Below are positions 21,348-31,085 of a stretch of 64,000 nt of DNA, in pieces. Below the pieces are notes generated by a model. It searched no databases, was not told where the DNA came from, and was given only the letters and a program-made list of their open reading frames with translations. The stretch comes from Ignavibacteriota bacterium. Lineage in GTDB: Bacteria; Bacteroidota; Ignavibacteria; UBA10030; UBA6906. The stretch is taken from the NCBI GenBank assembly GCA_016707525.1, contig JADJHP010000012.1, positions 1 through 64,000 of the forward strand, written 5' to 3'. Positions within the stretch are counted from its first letter, which is position 1. Each line of letters opens with the position of its first letter. A program made the position numbers and the translations under genes.

Positions 21348-21384
21348 GATCACCTGAGTCCGACCAGAGGAGGTGCACCAGCGT

Positions 21385-22845
21385 ATGAAGGTCTCACTGT
21401 TCCTTCTGCTTGTGTTGAACATGCTGTTCATGCCGCAGATCGTCACTGCGGCGGTGCCGGTCAATCACCGGCTGATCGTGCTTACGGATATCGAAGCCGA
21501 TCCGGACGATACCGAGAGCCTCGTGCGCCTGCTGGTGTACGCGAACGTGCTGGATATCGAGGGGCTCATCGCGACGACCTCCACGCATATGCGCAACGAA
21601 GTGCACCCCGCATCCATTCTCCGTGTCATCGATGGGTACAGGAAGGTGCGGCCGTGTCTCCTCCGCCATGAACCCGGTTTTCCCCGCGCGGAGCAGCTGA
21701 CCCGACTCGTCAAGGCCGGTCTGCCCGCGTATGGCATGCAGGGCGTGGGGGAGGGAAAGGACTCGGAGGGATCGGATTGGATCGTGACAGCTCTTGCCGA
21801 CAACGATCCCCGCCCGCTCTGGGTCGCCGTCTGGGGAGGGTCCAACTGCCTTGCCCAGGCTCTGTACAAGATCAGTCACACCCGCAGCGAAGCCGCAGTC
21901 ACGAAAATGATCGCGAAACTCCGGGTCTATACGATCTCCGATCAGGACGACAGCGGTCAATGGATCCGCACGACCTACCCCGGGCTGTTTTATATCGTCA
22001 GCCCGGGAGGGTACGGTGGGTCGATCTGGGCGGCGATCACCGAGCGGGCTCCGGGGTTCAACAACGAAGTGATCAGCAACGCATGGATCGCCCGCAACAT
22101 ACAGCAGGGACATGGACCCCTCGGCGCGTTGTATCCCGATGTCGCCTACGGCATGGAGGGAGATACACCATCCTGGCTCTCGCTGATCCCGAACGGACTG
22201 AACGCGCCCGAACACCCGGACTGGGGTGGATGGGGAGGGCGCTATGCATTGTCCACGCCGGGACTCGCAGACATCGATGCCGCGGGATTCACCGGCGGGG
22301 TGCCGGTGGAACCGGAGACCAGGCCCATCTGGGCCAATGCCACCGATCGTGTCCTGCCCATCGTGCACAATGTGATCGGGCGCGCGCAGGACTGCGATTC
22401 CGTTGCGCTGACCGGGTTCAAGCAGACGCTCTGGCGATGGCGGGAAGACCTTCAGAATGATTTCGCCGCGCGCATGGATTGGTGTACGATGCCGTACGCG
22501 CAGGCGAATCATCCTCCTGTCCCGGTGCTTGCTCATCCCGATACCATCACCATCCGTTCAGGCGAGACGTACATCCTGGATGCGATGGGCTCTACGGATC
22601 CTGATGGCGACAATCTGAGCTTTCTGTGGTTTCCCTATCCCGAGGCGGGATCGGGAAAACACACGGCGACGATCGCAGGAGCATGGAACATCGCTCACGT
22701 CCAGATCACCGCTCCGGTGGTAGAGAGCCCTGAGACGATCCACATCATCGTCAAGGTCACAGACAAAGGGACGCCGGGTCTCAGCCGGTACAAGCGGGTG
22801 ATCCTGACGGTCCTGCCCGCGGGGGCAGGGAGCGGGCAGCATTGA
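21385..22845 (+). CDS. DUF1593 nucleoside-hydrolase-like protein with C-terminal beta domain
   Basis: 486 residues. The ATG at 21385 follows an AGGAGG ribosome site ten bases upstream and begins a signal peptide (MKVSLFLLLVLNMLFMPQIV). The first 350 or so residues match DUF1593: an acidic loop (LTDIEADPDDTES) resembling the calcium/ribose site of nucleoside hydrolases, and PLWVAVWGGSNCLAQAL. A cadherin- or Ig-like domain of about 100 residues ends the protein (DAMGSTDPDGDNLSFLWF). Members are common in polysaccharide loci and have been annotated as cellulose-binding, but the reaction is not established. Context suggests a glycan-related secreted hydrolase. Confidence 0.8.
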   Translation: MKVSLFLLLVLNMLFMPQIVTAAVPVNHRLIVLTDIEADPDDTESLVRLLVYANVLDIEGLIATTSTHMRNEVHPASILRVIDGYRKVRPCLLRHEPGFPRAEQLTRLVKAGLPAYGMQGVGEGKDSEGSDWIVTALADNDPRPLWVAVWGGSNCLAQALYKISHTRSEAAVTKMIAKLRVYTISDQDDSGQWIRTTYPGLFYIVSPGGYGGSIWAAITERAPGFNNEVISNAWIARNIQQGHGPLGALYPDVAYGMEGDTPSWLSLIPNGLNAPEHPDWGGWGGRYALSTPGLADIDAAGFTGGVPVEPETRPIWANATDRVLPIVHNVIGRAQDCDSVALTGFKQTLWRWREDLQNDFAARMDWCTMPYAQANHPPVPVLAHPDTITIRSGETYILDAMGSTDPDGDNLSFLWFPYPEAGSGKHTATIAGAWNIAHVQITAPVVESPETIHIIVKVTDKGTPGLSRYKRVILTVLPAGAGSGQH

Positions 22846-22919
22846 CACTGATGTCCCGGTGCTCACGAAGAGTGCGCGTCCCGGATATACAAGCTCACAA
22901 TCATACAAAGGATAATCGC

Positions 22920-24877
22920 ATGAGATACCTCGTGTTCATGGCGTTGCTCGTCAGCCTGGTGTGCTCCTCCGTCGCCCGGGCTGAAGACCCGGTGATCCGC
23001 GCACCGCGGGGGTTCGATTCACTCAGGGTCGGGATTCCCCACGGTACTCTGGACTCCGTCTTCTATCCCTCCGGGACCGTCGGGCAACACGAAAGGCGTT
23101 TGTGTACACGCCGCCCGGCTTCACGCGAAGCAAACGGTATCCGGTCCTGTATCTGTTGCACGGCATCGGCGGTGATGCAACGGAATGGCTCACGGGTGCA
23201 CGGCCGCAGGTGATCCTGGATAATCTCTATGCGGACGGCGTGGCGGAACCGATGATCGTGGTCATGCCGAACGGTCGCGCGATGAAAGATGATCGTCCGG
23301 GAGAGAACATCTTCGACAGCGCGCGGGTTGCGGCGTTCACGACATTTGAACGCGACCTTATCGATGACCTGATCCCGTTCATCGAGCGGACGTATCCGGC
23401 GGACCGCGACAGGGAACGGCGCGCCATCGCCGGACTGTCGATGGGAGGCGGGCAGTCCCTCAATTTCGGTCTGGCGAATCTCGACCGCTTCGCCTGGGTC
23501 GGGGGGTTCTCCTCCGCCCCGAATACGAAGAAGCCGGAACTCCTTGCACCTCAGCCTGAGCAGCTCAAAGCGCGGCTCCGCCTGCTCTGGCTGTCCTGCG
23601 GAGACGAGGACAATCTGATCTCGATCACGGCACGCACGCATGCGTATCTCGAAGAACATACCGTACCGCATATCTTCTACATCGAGCCGGGTGTTCATGA
23701 TTTCGCGGTGTGGAAGAACGACCTGTACATGTTCTCGCGGTTGCTGTTCAAGCCTGTCGATCCGTCGGCGTTTCCCCGGTACAGCGTCGTTGGCATGCCG
23801 GCGTCAACGAATGTCCCCGGTGCGAAGTACCCGCGTATCCTCCCGGATCGTCGTGTGATCTTCCGGACGAAGGCGCCGGCGGCCCGCGCGATGCAGGTCG
23901 ACCTGCTCAAGAAGTATACGATGGTCGCCGACACCGGTGGATACTGGACGGCAACCACCGAACCGATCGTTGAAGGATTCCACTACTACTCGCTCTACAT
24001 CGACAGCTTTGCGGTGGTCGATCCGGCGACACGCACGTTCTTCGGCATGGGCCGGATGGCGAGCGGGATCGACATACCGGAGGTTGGAGTGAATTACTAC
24101 CTCCCGAAGGACGTCCCCCGTGGACAGATCCGGTCTGTGCCGTACTACTCCGCGATCACACAGTCATGGCGGCGGGCGTTCGTGTACACACCTCCAGGGT
24201 ACGACCAGGCGACCACGAAGCGGTATCCGGTTCTCTATCTGCAGCATGGAGGAGGTGAAGATGAGACCGGCTGGCCGGAACAGGGATTCATGGGGAACAT
24301 TCTCGACAACATGATCGCCGAAGGAACGGCGGTTCCCATGCTCGTCGTGATGGATCGTGGCTATGCCGTCAATCCCCTTGCTCCTCCGCCTCCCCGTGAG
24401 TTCAGTCCCCGGGCATTTCTCCTGATGAGCCAGACCCTGACCTCCGTGTTCACGAAAGAGATCATTCCGCTTGTCGACCGGGAGTTCCGCACTGTGGCGG
24501 ACCGTGACCACCGGGCCATGGCGGGACTCTCCATGGGAGGATTCCAGTCATTCCAGGTCGTGATGAGCAATCTCGACCTGTTTTCGTACGTCGGCGGGTT
24601 CAGCGGTGCCGGGTTCCTCACGCCGGGCACGGATATCCGGACGATGCACAATGGGGCGTGGGCGGATTCCGCCGCGTTCAACCGGAAAATGAAAGTGATG
24701 TACATCAGCATCGGCACGGCAGAGCCGGAGATGATGTACAAAGGCGTCAACAATCTGCACCTTGAGCTCGCGAAGGCCGGGATCAAACATGTCTATTATG
24801 AATCGCCGGGGACCGCGCACGAATGGCTCACCTGGAGAAGGTCGCTGCGACAGTTCGCAGGACTCATTTTCCAATGA
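22920..24877 (+). CDS. Double CE1-type esterase (CE1-E-set-CE1), one frameshift
   Basis: About 652 residues after correction, starting at ATG 22920 with a signal peptide (MRYLVFMALLVSLVCSSVARA). The frame breaks at the GGG run 23082-23084: adding one G gives VGATRKAFVYTPPGF, a standard CE1 opening. The first alpha/beta-hydrolase domain has LLHGIGGDATEW and a nucleophile elbow GLSMGGG. A CBM48/E-set-like sandwich follows at about residues 290-395 (VIFRTKAPAARAMQVDL). A second hydrolase domain has LQHGGGEDETGW and GLSMGGF. CE1 proteins of this kind are feruloyl or acetyl xylan esterases. Two complete catalytic domains flanking one sandwich is an unusual layout. Confidence 0.87.
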
Positions 24878-24978
24878 ACGATGAGATCTCGATGTGCCGA
24901 GTGCATCCAGGCCGTACAGGGAATGACGCGGCGGGCCGATCGACCCGCAACGCGTCATCCAGCAACAGTCGATATTCC

Positions 24979-27393
24979 GTGAAGCGACGCGTGATAAGCA
25001 TCCTGTTCGTCGTGGCCATGTGGTCTGTCCTTTGGGTCAGCGCCGCACACCCCGGGGAAAAGTTGTACACGAACACTTTTCCTCCCGATGATATCGTCCT
25101 GCTGGACGGTCCGTTTCGTCATGCCCGTGACCTGAACATCCGGGTCCTTCTCCAGTATGATGTCGACCGGCTGCTGGCGCCATACCGGAAAGAGGCCGGT
25201 CTCCCGCCAAAGGCCGCCAGCTATCCGAACTGGGATGGACTCGACGGTCACATCGCGGGCCACTACCTGTCTGCCATGGCCATGAATTATGCAGCGACGC
25301 GCGACAGCGAGTGCAGGCGGCGTCTGGATCATATCGTCGCGGAACTCCGCTCCTGCGCCGATGCCCACCGGAGAAGCCACGCGCAATGGGGTGCCGGCTA
25401 TGTTGGTGGCGTTCCCAACAGCGCCGCGATCTGGTCCGCCGTGAAGGCCGGGGATCTGGGACCCTATCGTGCCGCGTGGGTCCCGTGGTACAACGTCCAC
25501 AAAATGTACGCCGGGTTGCGCGACGCCTGGGTCTATGCCGGTAACCGGAATGCGCGGGATCTCTTCCTGGGTTTCTGCGACTGGGCTGTCGCCCTGACCT
25601 CCGCCCTTCCGGATTCCGTCATGCAATCAATGCTCGAGACCGAACATGGTGGCATGCCCGAGGTCCTTGCCGATGCATACGCCATCACGGGCGATGCGAA
25701 GTATCTGGCGACCGGAGAGAAGTTCTCCCATGCGGTCCTCCGTGATGCGCTTGCAGCGGGGCGTGACGAACTGGACAACAAGCATGCAAACACCCAGATA
25801 CCGAAGGTCATCGGGTTTCAGCGTATCGGAGAACTGATGCACGATGATCGGTATACGGCTGCGGGCAGGTTCTTCTGGGAAACGGTAACGGGACATCGGA
25901 GCCTTGCCTTCGGCGGCAACAGCAGGAGGGAGTTCTTTCCCGCTCCCGCGGCATGCGACGACTTCATTTCGGATGTGGAAGGCCCTGAGTCCTGCAATTC
26001 CTACAATATGCTCCGGCTCACGGAAGGTTTGTTCAGAGTGGAGCCGCTGGCGTGTTATGCCGACTACTACGAACGGACCCTGTTGAATCACACGCTGTCG
26101 ACGCAACACCCGGAGCATGGTGGATTCGTGTATTTCACCCCGGCCCGCCCCCGGCACTACCGGGTGTACTCCGCACCGAACCAGGCGATGTGGTGTTGCG
26201 TCGGGACGGGAATGGAGAACCACGGGAAATATGGTCAGTTCATCTATACGCATGGGAGCTCCGATCTGTACCTCAACCTGTTCATTGCGTCTGAACTTGA
26301 GTGGAAGGAAAAGGGACTGCGGATCAGGCAGGAAACGACGTTTCCGTATGAGGCGCAGACCCGGATCCGGATCATTGCAGGGTCCGGCCGGATCCGTCTG
26401 ATGGTCCGCCATCCCTCATGGGTCCCGGACGGCGGACTTCGTGTCGTAGTCAATGGGGAAACGGTTTCGGTCCATTCTCGGCCCTCGTCCTACGTGCCCG
26501 TCGACCGGCGATGGAAGGCCGGAGACATCGTCGAGGTCCATCTGCCGATGCATATCACTTCCGAACCCCTGCCCAATGTCCCGGCCTATCGGGCGTTCAT
26601 GTACGGACCCGTGCTGCTCGGGGCGAGGACAGGCACCGAGGATCTCGCAGGTCTCGTTGCGGACGATGGCCGATGGGGACAGATACCCGCGGGAGAACGG
26701 TTGCCTGTCGACGGGGCTCCGATCCTTCTCAGCAGTGACCCTGCTCTCCTCCCTGAGGCATTCGTGCCGGTTCCCGGACAATCGCTCACCTTCACGGCGC
26801 CCGGCCTCAGAATGGTCAATCCGATCCCGTTGCGGCTTGAACCCTTCTTCGGCATTCATGACACAAGGTACATGATGTATTGGATGTCGGTGACGGATGC
26901 AGAGTACGGCGCTTTGCGCGACTCGCTTGCCGCTGCCGAGGGCAAACGCATGGCGCTCGATCGCCGTACGATCGACCGCGTCGCGTCAGGCGAGCAGCAA
27001 CCGGAAATGGACCACGCGATGCAGACCGATCGTTCCCGCACGGGTTCAACGCTCGACCGGCTCTGGCGTGATGCATACGATGGAGGGTCCTTCGGCTATG
27101 AGATGGCGACGCATGATGCCGTCGGGTTGGGGCTCCGCGTCACGTATTGGGGAGCAGAGTGGGGGAACAGGAAGTTTTCGATCCTCGTCGATGACACACT
27201 CCTGTACGAGGAGGACAACACCGGACGGTGGAACCACTCGACATTTCAGGAGATCGAGTATGCGATACCTGACGCGCTCGTCCGGGGGAAGGCGGGAATA
27301 CGGGTGACGTTCCGGTCACTGCCCGGTTCCACCGCGGGCGCTGTGTACGGACTCCGGCTGGTCAGAGCAGGAGACACGGTGGGGGGGCCTTGA
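24979..27393 (+). CDS. GH127/GH146 beta-L-arabinofuranosidase-like, secreted
   Basis: 804 residues from GTG 24979, chosen because a signal peptide starts there (MKRRVISILFVVAMWSVLWV). It has the DUF1680/GH127 alpha/alpha barrel (LDGPFRHARDLN, VPWYNVHKMYAGLRDAW). The zinc-thiolate site is visible: Glu and Cys in DVEGPESCNSYNML and the Cys pair in MWCCVGTGMEN, the second of which corresponds to the catalytic Cys of characterised members. A C-terminal beta domain (about residues 690-804) is typical of the GH146 side of the clan. It would release beta-L-arabinofuranose. It lies 101 bases after the esterase and 154 before a GH51. Confidence 0.88.
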   Translation: MKRRVISILFVVAMWSVLWVSAAHPGEKLYTNTFPPDDIVLLDGPFRHARDLNIRVLLQYDVDRLLAPYRKEAGLPPKAASYPNWDGLDGHIAGHYLSAMAMNYAATRDSECRRRLDHIVAELRSCADAHRRSHAQWGAGYVGGVPNSAAIWSAVKAGDLGPYRAAWVPWYNVHKMYAGLRDAWVYAGNRNARDLFLGFCDWAVALTSALPDSVMQSMLETEHGGMPEVLADAYAITGDAKYLATGEKFSHAVLRDALAAGRDELDNKHANTQIPKVIGFQRIGELMHDDRYTAAGRFFWETVTGHRSLAFGGNSRREFFPAPAACDDFISDVEGPESCNSYNMLRLTEGLFRVEPLACYADYYERTLLNHTLSTQHPEHGGFVYFTPARPRHYRVYSAPNQAMWCCVGTGMENHGKYGQFIYTHGSSDLYLNLFIASELEWKEKGLRIRQETTFPYEAQTRIRIIAGSGRIRLMVRHPSWVPDGGLRVVVNGETVSVHSRPSSYVPVDRRWKAGDIVEVHLPMHITSEPLPNVPAYRAFMYGPVLLGARTGTEDLAGLVADDGRWGQIPAGERLPVDGAPILLSSDPALLPEAFVPVPGQSLTFTAPGLRMVNPIPLRLEPFFGIHDTRYMMYWMSVTDAEYGALRDSLAAAEGKRMALDRRTIDRVASGEQQPEMDHAMQTDRSRTGSTLDRLWRDAYDGGSFGYEMATHDAVGLGLRVTYWGAEWGNRKFSILVDDTLLYEEDNTGRWNHSTFQEIEYAIPDALVRGKAGIRVTFRSLPGSTAGAVYGLRLVRAGDTVGGP

Positions 27394-27547
27394 CCGGACA
27401 TCCGCGCGCGCGATCTTTCCCCGGATCGACCGGGGATGCGGTCCGGCGGGCGGGCGCAAGAACAGTGAAACAGGCATGCCATCACTGAAAACACAATCCG
27501 TGCCCGGAAGCCAGTATGCGTCCGGCACACCACATCAGGAACACTCA

Positions 27548-29125
27548 ATGGAAACGAATCTCATGAAGGTACGATCTGTTTTCCTCATTGCCATGCTCAT
27601 CGTCGCGCCCGGCCTGCTCCTGGGCCAGGCGGGCAATACTCTGGTGGTTCACGCCGATGCAGGCAAAGACACGATCAGCAAATTCATCTATGGCCAGTTC
27701 GCCGAACATCTTGGCCATGGCATCTACGGCGGACTCTGGGTGGGGGAGAACAGTGCGATACCGAATACACGGGGTATCCGTACGGATGTCCTCGATGCGC
27801 TCAGGAAGATCAAGGTCCCCGCGATCCGCTGGCCCGGGGGTTGCTTCGCCGATGAGTATCACTGGCGCGATGGCATCGGGGCACGCGCGAGCCGTCCACG
27901 GATGGTGAACTCGAACTGGGGAGGCGTCACGGAAGACAATAGCTTCGGCACGCATGAGTTCATGGACCTGTGTGAGCAACTCGGGTCCGAGCCGGTGATC
28001 TGTGGGAATATCGGGAGTGGCAGCGTGAAGGAGATGGCCGATTGGGTGCAGTACATGACGTCGGCGGGGGAGAACCCGATGAGCACATTACGCAGGAGCA
28101 ACGGTAGAAACGCCCCGTGGAACGTGCGGTTCTGGTGCGTCGGGAACGAGACGTTCGGCTGCGGCGGTATCATGGATGCAGCGCACTATGCCAACGAATT
28201 TGCGCGGTACTCGTTCTTCCTCAAGGACTTCGATGGGAACAGGTTGTACAAGATCTCATCCGGCGGCCTCCCGGAGGATTATGCCTGGACCGAAACGATC
28301 ATGAAGAAGTGGCGCGAGACCGACGGATGGCTGCAGGGATTTCTGAGCGGCTATTCGTTGCACTACTATACGGTGGATGACTGGAACCACAAGGGTTCGG
28401 CGACGGCGTTCGAGGAGCGGGATTGGTTCACGAGTCTCTCGCGTACGCTGAAGATGGAGGAGTTGATCCAGCGGCATTCAGCGATCATGGACACCTACGA
28501 TGCCGGAAAGCGGATCGGTCTGATCGTGGACGAATGGGGCAACTGGTTCGACGTTGAGCCGGGGACCAATCCGGGCTTCCTCTTCCAGCAGAATACGCTT
28601 CGCGATGCGGTGGTAGCAGCGGTCAATCTGAACCTCTTTCACAAGTATTGCTCCCGCGTCAAGCTGACCAGCATCGCACAGATGGTGAACGTTCTCCAGG
28701 CCATGATCCTGACGCGCGACAAGGAGATGCTCCTGACACCCACATATTACGTGTACAAGATGTACACCGTACATCAGGATGCTGTCATGCTTCCGGTGGA
28801 CCTGCAGTCGGGCACGTGTACGAATGGTGGAAAGACCATCCCGGCACTCAGCGCGTCCGCGTCACGCGACAAGGACGGGAAGGTGCATCTGTCGATCGCG
28901 AACCTGGATCCGGCGCATCCCCAGAAGGTCCGTTGCACGCTGGCCGGTGCGAAAGCAACGGCAGTGACCGGAGAGATCATCGCGGGCGCGGCCATGAATG
29001 CGCATAACGAATTCGGGAAGCCCGAGGCGGTGACGATCACGCCGTTCAAAGGTGCAACGGTCGAGAATGGCGTCGTCACAGTGACACTCCCCGCTCACGC
29101 GGTGGTGACGCTCGAACTGCGGTAG
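27548..29125 (+). CDS. GH51 alpha-L-arabinofuranosidase, secreted (second copy)
   Basis: 525 residues from ATG 27548 (a nearby ATG at 27563 is also possible) with a signal peptide (VFLIAMLIVAPGLLLG). Conserved GH51 features are FIYGQFAEHLGHGIYGG, IRWPGGCFADEYHW, the acid/base Glu in WCVGNETFGCGG and the nucleophile Glu in LIVDEWGNWF, followed by the C-terminal jelly roll. The sequence resembles classical arabinofuranosidases more than the other GH51 at 19899 does. It is the last + strand gene before a perfect inverted repeat that probably ends transcription. Together with GH127 and GH43 it points to arabinan or arabinose-decorated glycan as a co-substrate. Confidence 0.92.
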   Translation: METNLMKVRSVFLIAMLIVAPGLLLGQAGNTLVVHADAGKDTISKFIYGQFAEHLGHGIYGGLWVGENSAIPNTRGIRTDVLDALRKIKVPAIRWPGGCFADEYHWRDGIGARASRPRMVNSNWGGVTEDNSFGTHEFMDLCEQLGSEPVICGNIGSGSVKEMADWVQYMTSAGENPMSTLRRSNGRNAPWNVRFWCVGNETFGCGGIMDAAHYANEFARYSFFLKDFDGNRLYKISSGGLPEDYAWTETIMKKWRETDGWLQGFLSGYSLHYYTVDDWNHKGSATAFEERDWFTSLSRTLKMEELIQRHSAIMDTYDAGKRIGLIVDEWGNWFDVEPGTNPGFLFQQNTLRDAVVAAVNLNLFHKYCSRVKLTSIAQMVNVLQAMILTRDKEMLLTPTYYVYKMYTVHQDAVMLPVDLQSGTCTNGGKTIPALSASASRDKDGKVHLSIANLDPAHPQKVRCTLAGAKATAVTGEIIAGAAMNAHNEFGKPEAVTITPFKGATVENGVVTVTLPAHAVVTLELR

Positions 29126-29185
29126 GTCGCTGGTTGCAGAGGGGTGTGGTGGGCCGCTGCTCTTCCTTGGTCCTGTACGTCTCCT

Positions 29186-29221
29186 CCTCTTTGTGCCGTC
29201 GGCGCAGACGGCACAAAGAGG
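29186..29221. terminator. Perfect 15-bp inverted repeat between converging genes
   Basis: CCTCTTTGTGCCGTC at 29186-29200, a six-base loop, then its exact complement at 29207-29221. It sits in the 233-base gap between the end of the GH51 gene (+) and the end of the DUF362 gene (-). The arms end in A- or T-rich CTCTTT/AAAGAG, so it could work as a terminator for both strands. There is no long U tract. Nothing else was recognised in the gap. Confidence 0.7.
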
Positions 29222-29358
29222 TGAGCGGGGATCGGTCACGCTATGGCCGGATCAGCGGAACAGCGGCGGCGCGAACTGGTCGAGGTTCTACCCGCCAGAG
29301 AGGCCACGTGTTTCCACCCGGATATGCGTGGTCGCTGTACCGGCAGTCCGTCTCCTGG

Positions 29359-30804
29359 TTATCGGACATAGAGGAGCTTGATGGTCTCGGAGAAGCCGTC
29401 GGCCTGCATGCGACAGAAATAGGTTCCGCTGGGCAGGGCCTCGGGCGTCCAGACGACCTGATGGTCGCCCGCCGCATGCTCTTCATCCGTGAGCACCTGG
29501 ATCCTCGCTCCGGTCACGGAGAAGATGGACAGCGAGACGTGACCGTTCCGGGGAACGGTGTATGTGATCCGGGTTGCGGGGTTGAACGGGTTCGGAAAAT
29601 TCGGGAGGAGCCTGTAGCTGTCGTGAGGCAGGCCGGTGGCGCGTTCGGCAACGGAGGTGACGAGGTGCGTGCCGTCTCCCGTGAGGGTGATCTCGGACCG
29701 TTTGTTCGTGCCTGCACCGCGGGCATTGAGCAGGGCAAGATGATTGTCGCACGTGGCTCCACCGCCTTTCGGAAGCGGAATCGTCGCGGCCTCGGCGTCG
29801 AGTCCCATCAGCTGAGCGCCGATCGTGTCGGTAGCGACGGGGTCCTTGCCGACGATCAGTGCGTGGCGACGGGCGGGCGCGAACGTCGGATTCCAGACGC
29901 CTTCGCCTCCCGTGGCGTTGCGGATGCCATCGATCACCGCGAGGTGGACCGGTCGTGCCTTGTTGAGGTCGCACACGGAGCGGGGGAGATAGAGGGTTGA
30001 GGAGCCGCCGTCCGCACTGTGCAACGCGGAGCGATTGCCGGTATTGCTGGGGAGGGTATAGCCTGTGATGGGGACGATCCCGACCTGATTCTTCAGCGAG
30101 CCGGAGAATCCGTTCTCGTAGTGGTGCTTCAGTTTCGGGATCGAGATGTACGTGTCGACCTCCGTGAGGATCCGGTTCATCGAGAACGACGCGAAGTTGT
30201 GATACGGTGCTCCGGTCGTCACCGTCGCGAGGTCCGGATACGGTGCGGCGGCACTGAGATTGATGAACTGGCAGCCGATCGCATTCTTCGCCGCGGTGAA
30301 CCCGAAGGTGTCGGTCGCGCCGAACGGCGCGTTCGTCCCTGTATCCCACAGCGCCTCGACGATCGTGATGTTGCCCGGGGAGACACCGGCATCGACGAGG
30401 AGTTCCGCAACGGCGCGCATCACGGCCGGATGTGTCCACATTGCCTCGGTGATCGGAACGCCCTTGAGCGCGGCGCTGCTCGCGCTGCCGGAGCCGCCGA
30501 CAAGGTTGATCTTGATCGCCACTTTGGAATCGGTACGGACAATGTCAGAGATCCCGCCGATGGCCTCGAACAGCGCCTGGACCTTTGCCTTCACGGCGGC
30601 GACATCATAGGCATCCGCCGCAGTGGTGGTGGTGTCGGCGATACCCACCGTGGCCAGAGATGTTGCGTCCATGTGCGCAAATGCGCTCCGTGGGATGAGG
30701 AGGGGCGAGAGGGCCATGCCGAATGCCGCGGTGCCGGCCGCACGGAGAAAATCACGGCGGCATACGTCGTTCGCATGGTACGGGCTGCTGTGTGATCGTT
30801 TCAT
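29359..30804 (-). CDS. DUF362 protein with twin-arginine signal and T9SS sorting domain
   Basis: 481 residues. The start at 30804 gives MKRSHSSPYHANDVCRRDFL, whose RRDFLRAAG is a twin-arginine export motif followed by a hydrophobic stretch. The DUF362 core includes VAIKINLVGG, a basic-aromatic segment ISIPKLKHHYENGFSG and DPVATDTIGAQLMG. The last 80 or so residues are a T9SS type A sorting domain (LLPNFPNPFNPATRI, SGTYFCRMQADG), so the protein is predicted to fold in the cytoplasm, cross by Tat and be placed at the surface by T9SS. Many DUF362 proteins carry an Fe-S domain; no clustered Cys motif is seen here. It is the only gene on this strand between 1 and 56 kb. Function unknown. Confidence 0.85.
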   Translation of the reverse strand: MKRSHSSPYHANDVCRRDFLRAAGTAAFGMALSPLLIPRSAFAHMDATSLATVGIADTTTTAADAYDVAAVKAKVQALFEAIGGISDIVRTDSKVAIKINLVGGSGSASSAALKGVPITEAMWTHPAVMRAVAELLVDAGVSPGNITIVEALWDTGTNAPFGATDTFGFTAAKNAIGCQFINLSAAAPYPDLATVTTGAPYHNFASFSMNRILTEVDTYISIPKLKHHYENGFSGSLKNQVGIVPITGYTLPSNTGNRSALHSADGGSSTLYLPRSVCDLNKARPVHLAVIDGIRNATGGEGVWNPTFAPARRHALIVGKDPVATDTIGAQLMGLDAEAATIPLPKGGGATCDNHLALLNARGAGTNKRSEITLTGDGTHLVTSVAERATGLPHDSYRLLPNFPNPFNPATRITYTVPRNGHVSLSIFSVTGARIQVLTDEEHAAGDHQVVWTPEALPSGTYFCRMQADGFSETIKLLYVR

Positions 30805-30993
30805 ATGTGCGCTTTCCTGAAGTAGGGGACAGGGAGCCCGGAGGGTGCGAGGCTGACCAGGGTCTCCTGTCCGATGGTCCGGAACGAACCACAAGGGCGG
30901 TTCCGGAGGATAGGCAGGGGCCGGGTTGCGGACCTTGCGGGACAGCAGATAATAGGGGGTGTTTTTGACAATGTCAAACTTTGGTTTTAGTTC

Positions 30994-31022
30994 TTGCTTT
31001 TTGATATCCAATCATGTATACT
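30994..31022 (+). promoter_or_regulatory. Promoter of the LacI-family gene
   Basis: A -35-like TTGCTT at 30994-30999 and a -10-like TATACT at 31017-31022 are separated by 17 bases, close to a standard housekeeping sigma consensus. The LacI-type palindrome starts at the very next base, so bound repressor would block this promoter. Confidence 0.6.
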
Positions 31023-31034
31023 TGAACCGGTTCA
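31023..31034. promoter_or_regulatory. LacI-family operator, perfect palindrome
   Basis: TGAACCGGTTCA is a perfect 12-bp palindrome with a central CpG, the usual form of LacI/PurR-family operators. It abuts the -10 box of the lacI-type gene and recurs in altered form before xylA (32187) and the TonB receptor (40009-40062). This suggests autoregulation. Confidence 0.75.
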
Positions 31035-31085
31035 TTTCTGGCTATGAAAGTACAGAACAAGGACCCAAACGAGGAAGGGAGAAGA

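Noticed and set aside
31044..31046. ATG 31044 as the start of the LacI-family regulator
   Set aside because: No ribosome site precedes it, and it adds 14 charged residues before the helix-turn-helix; GTG 31086 has both a good ribosome site and normal domain position.
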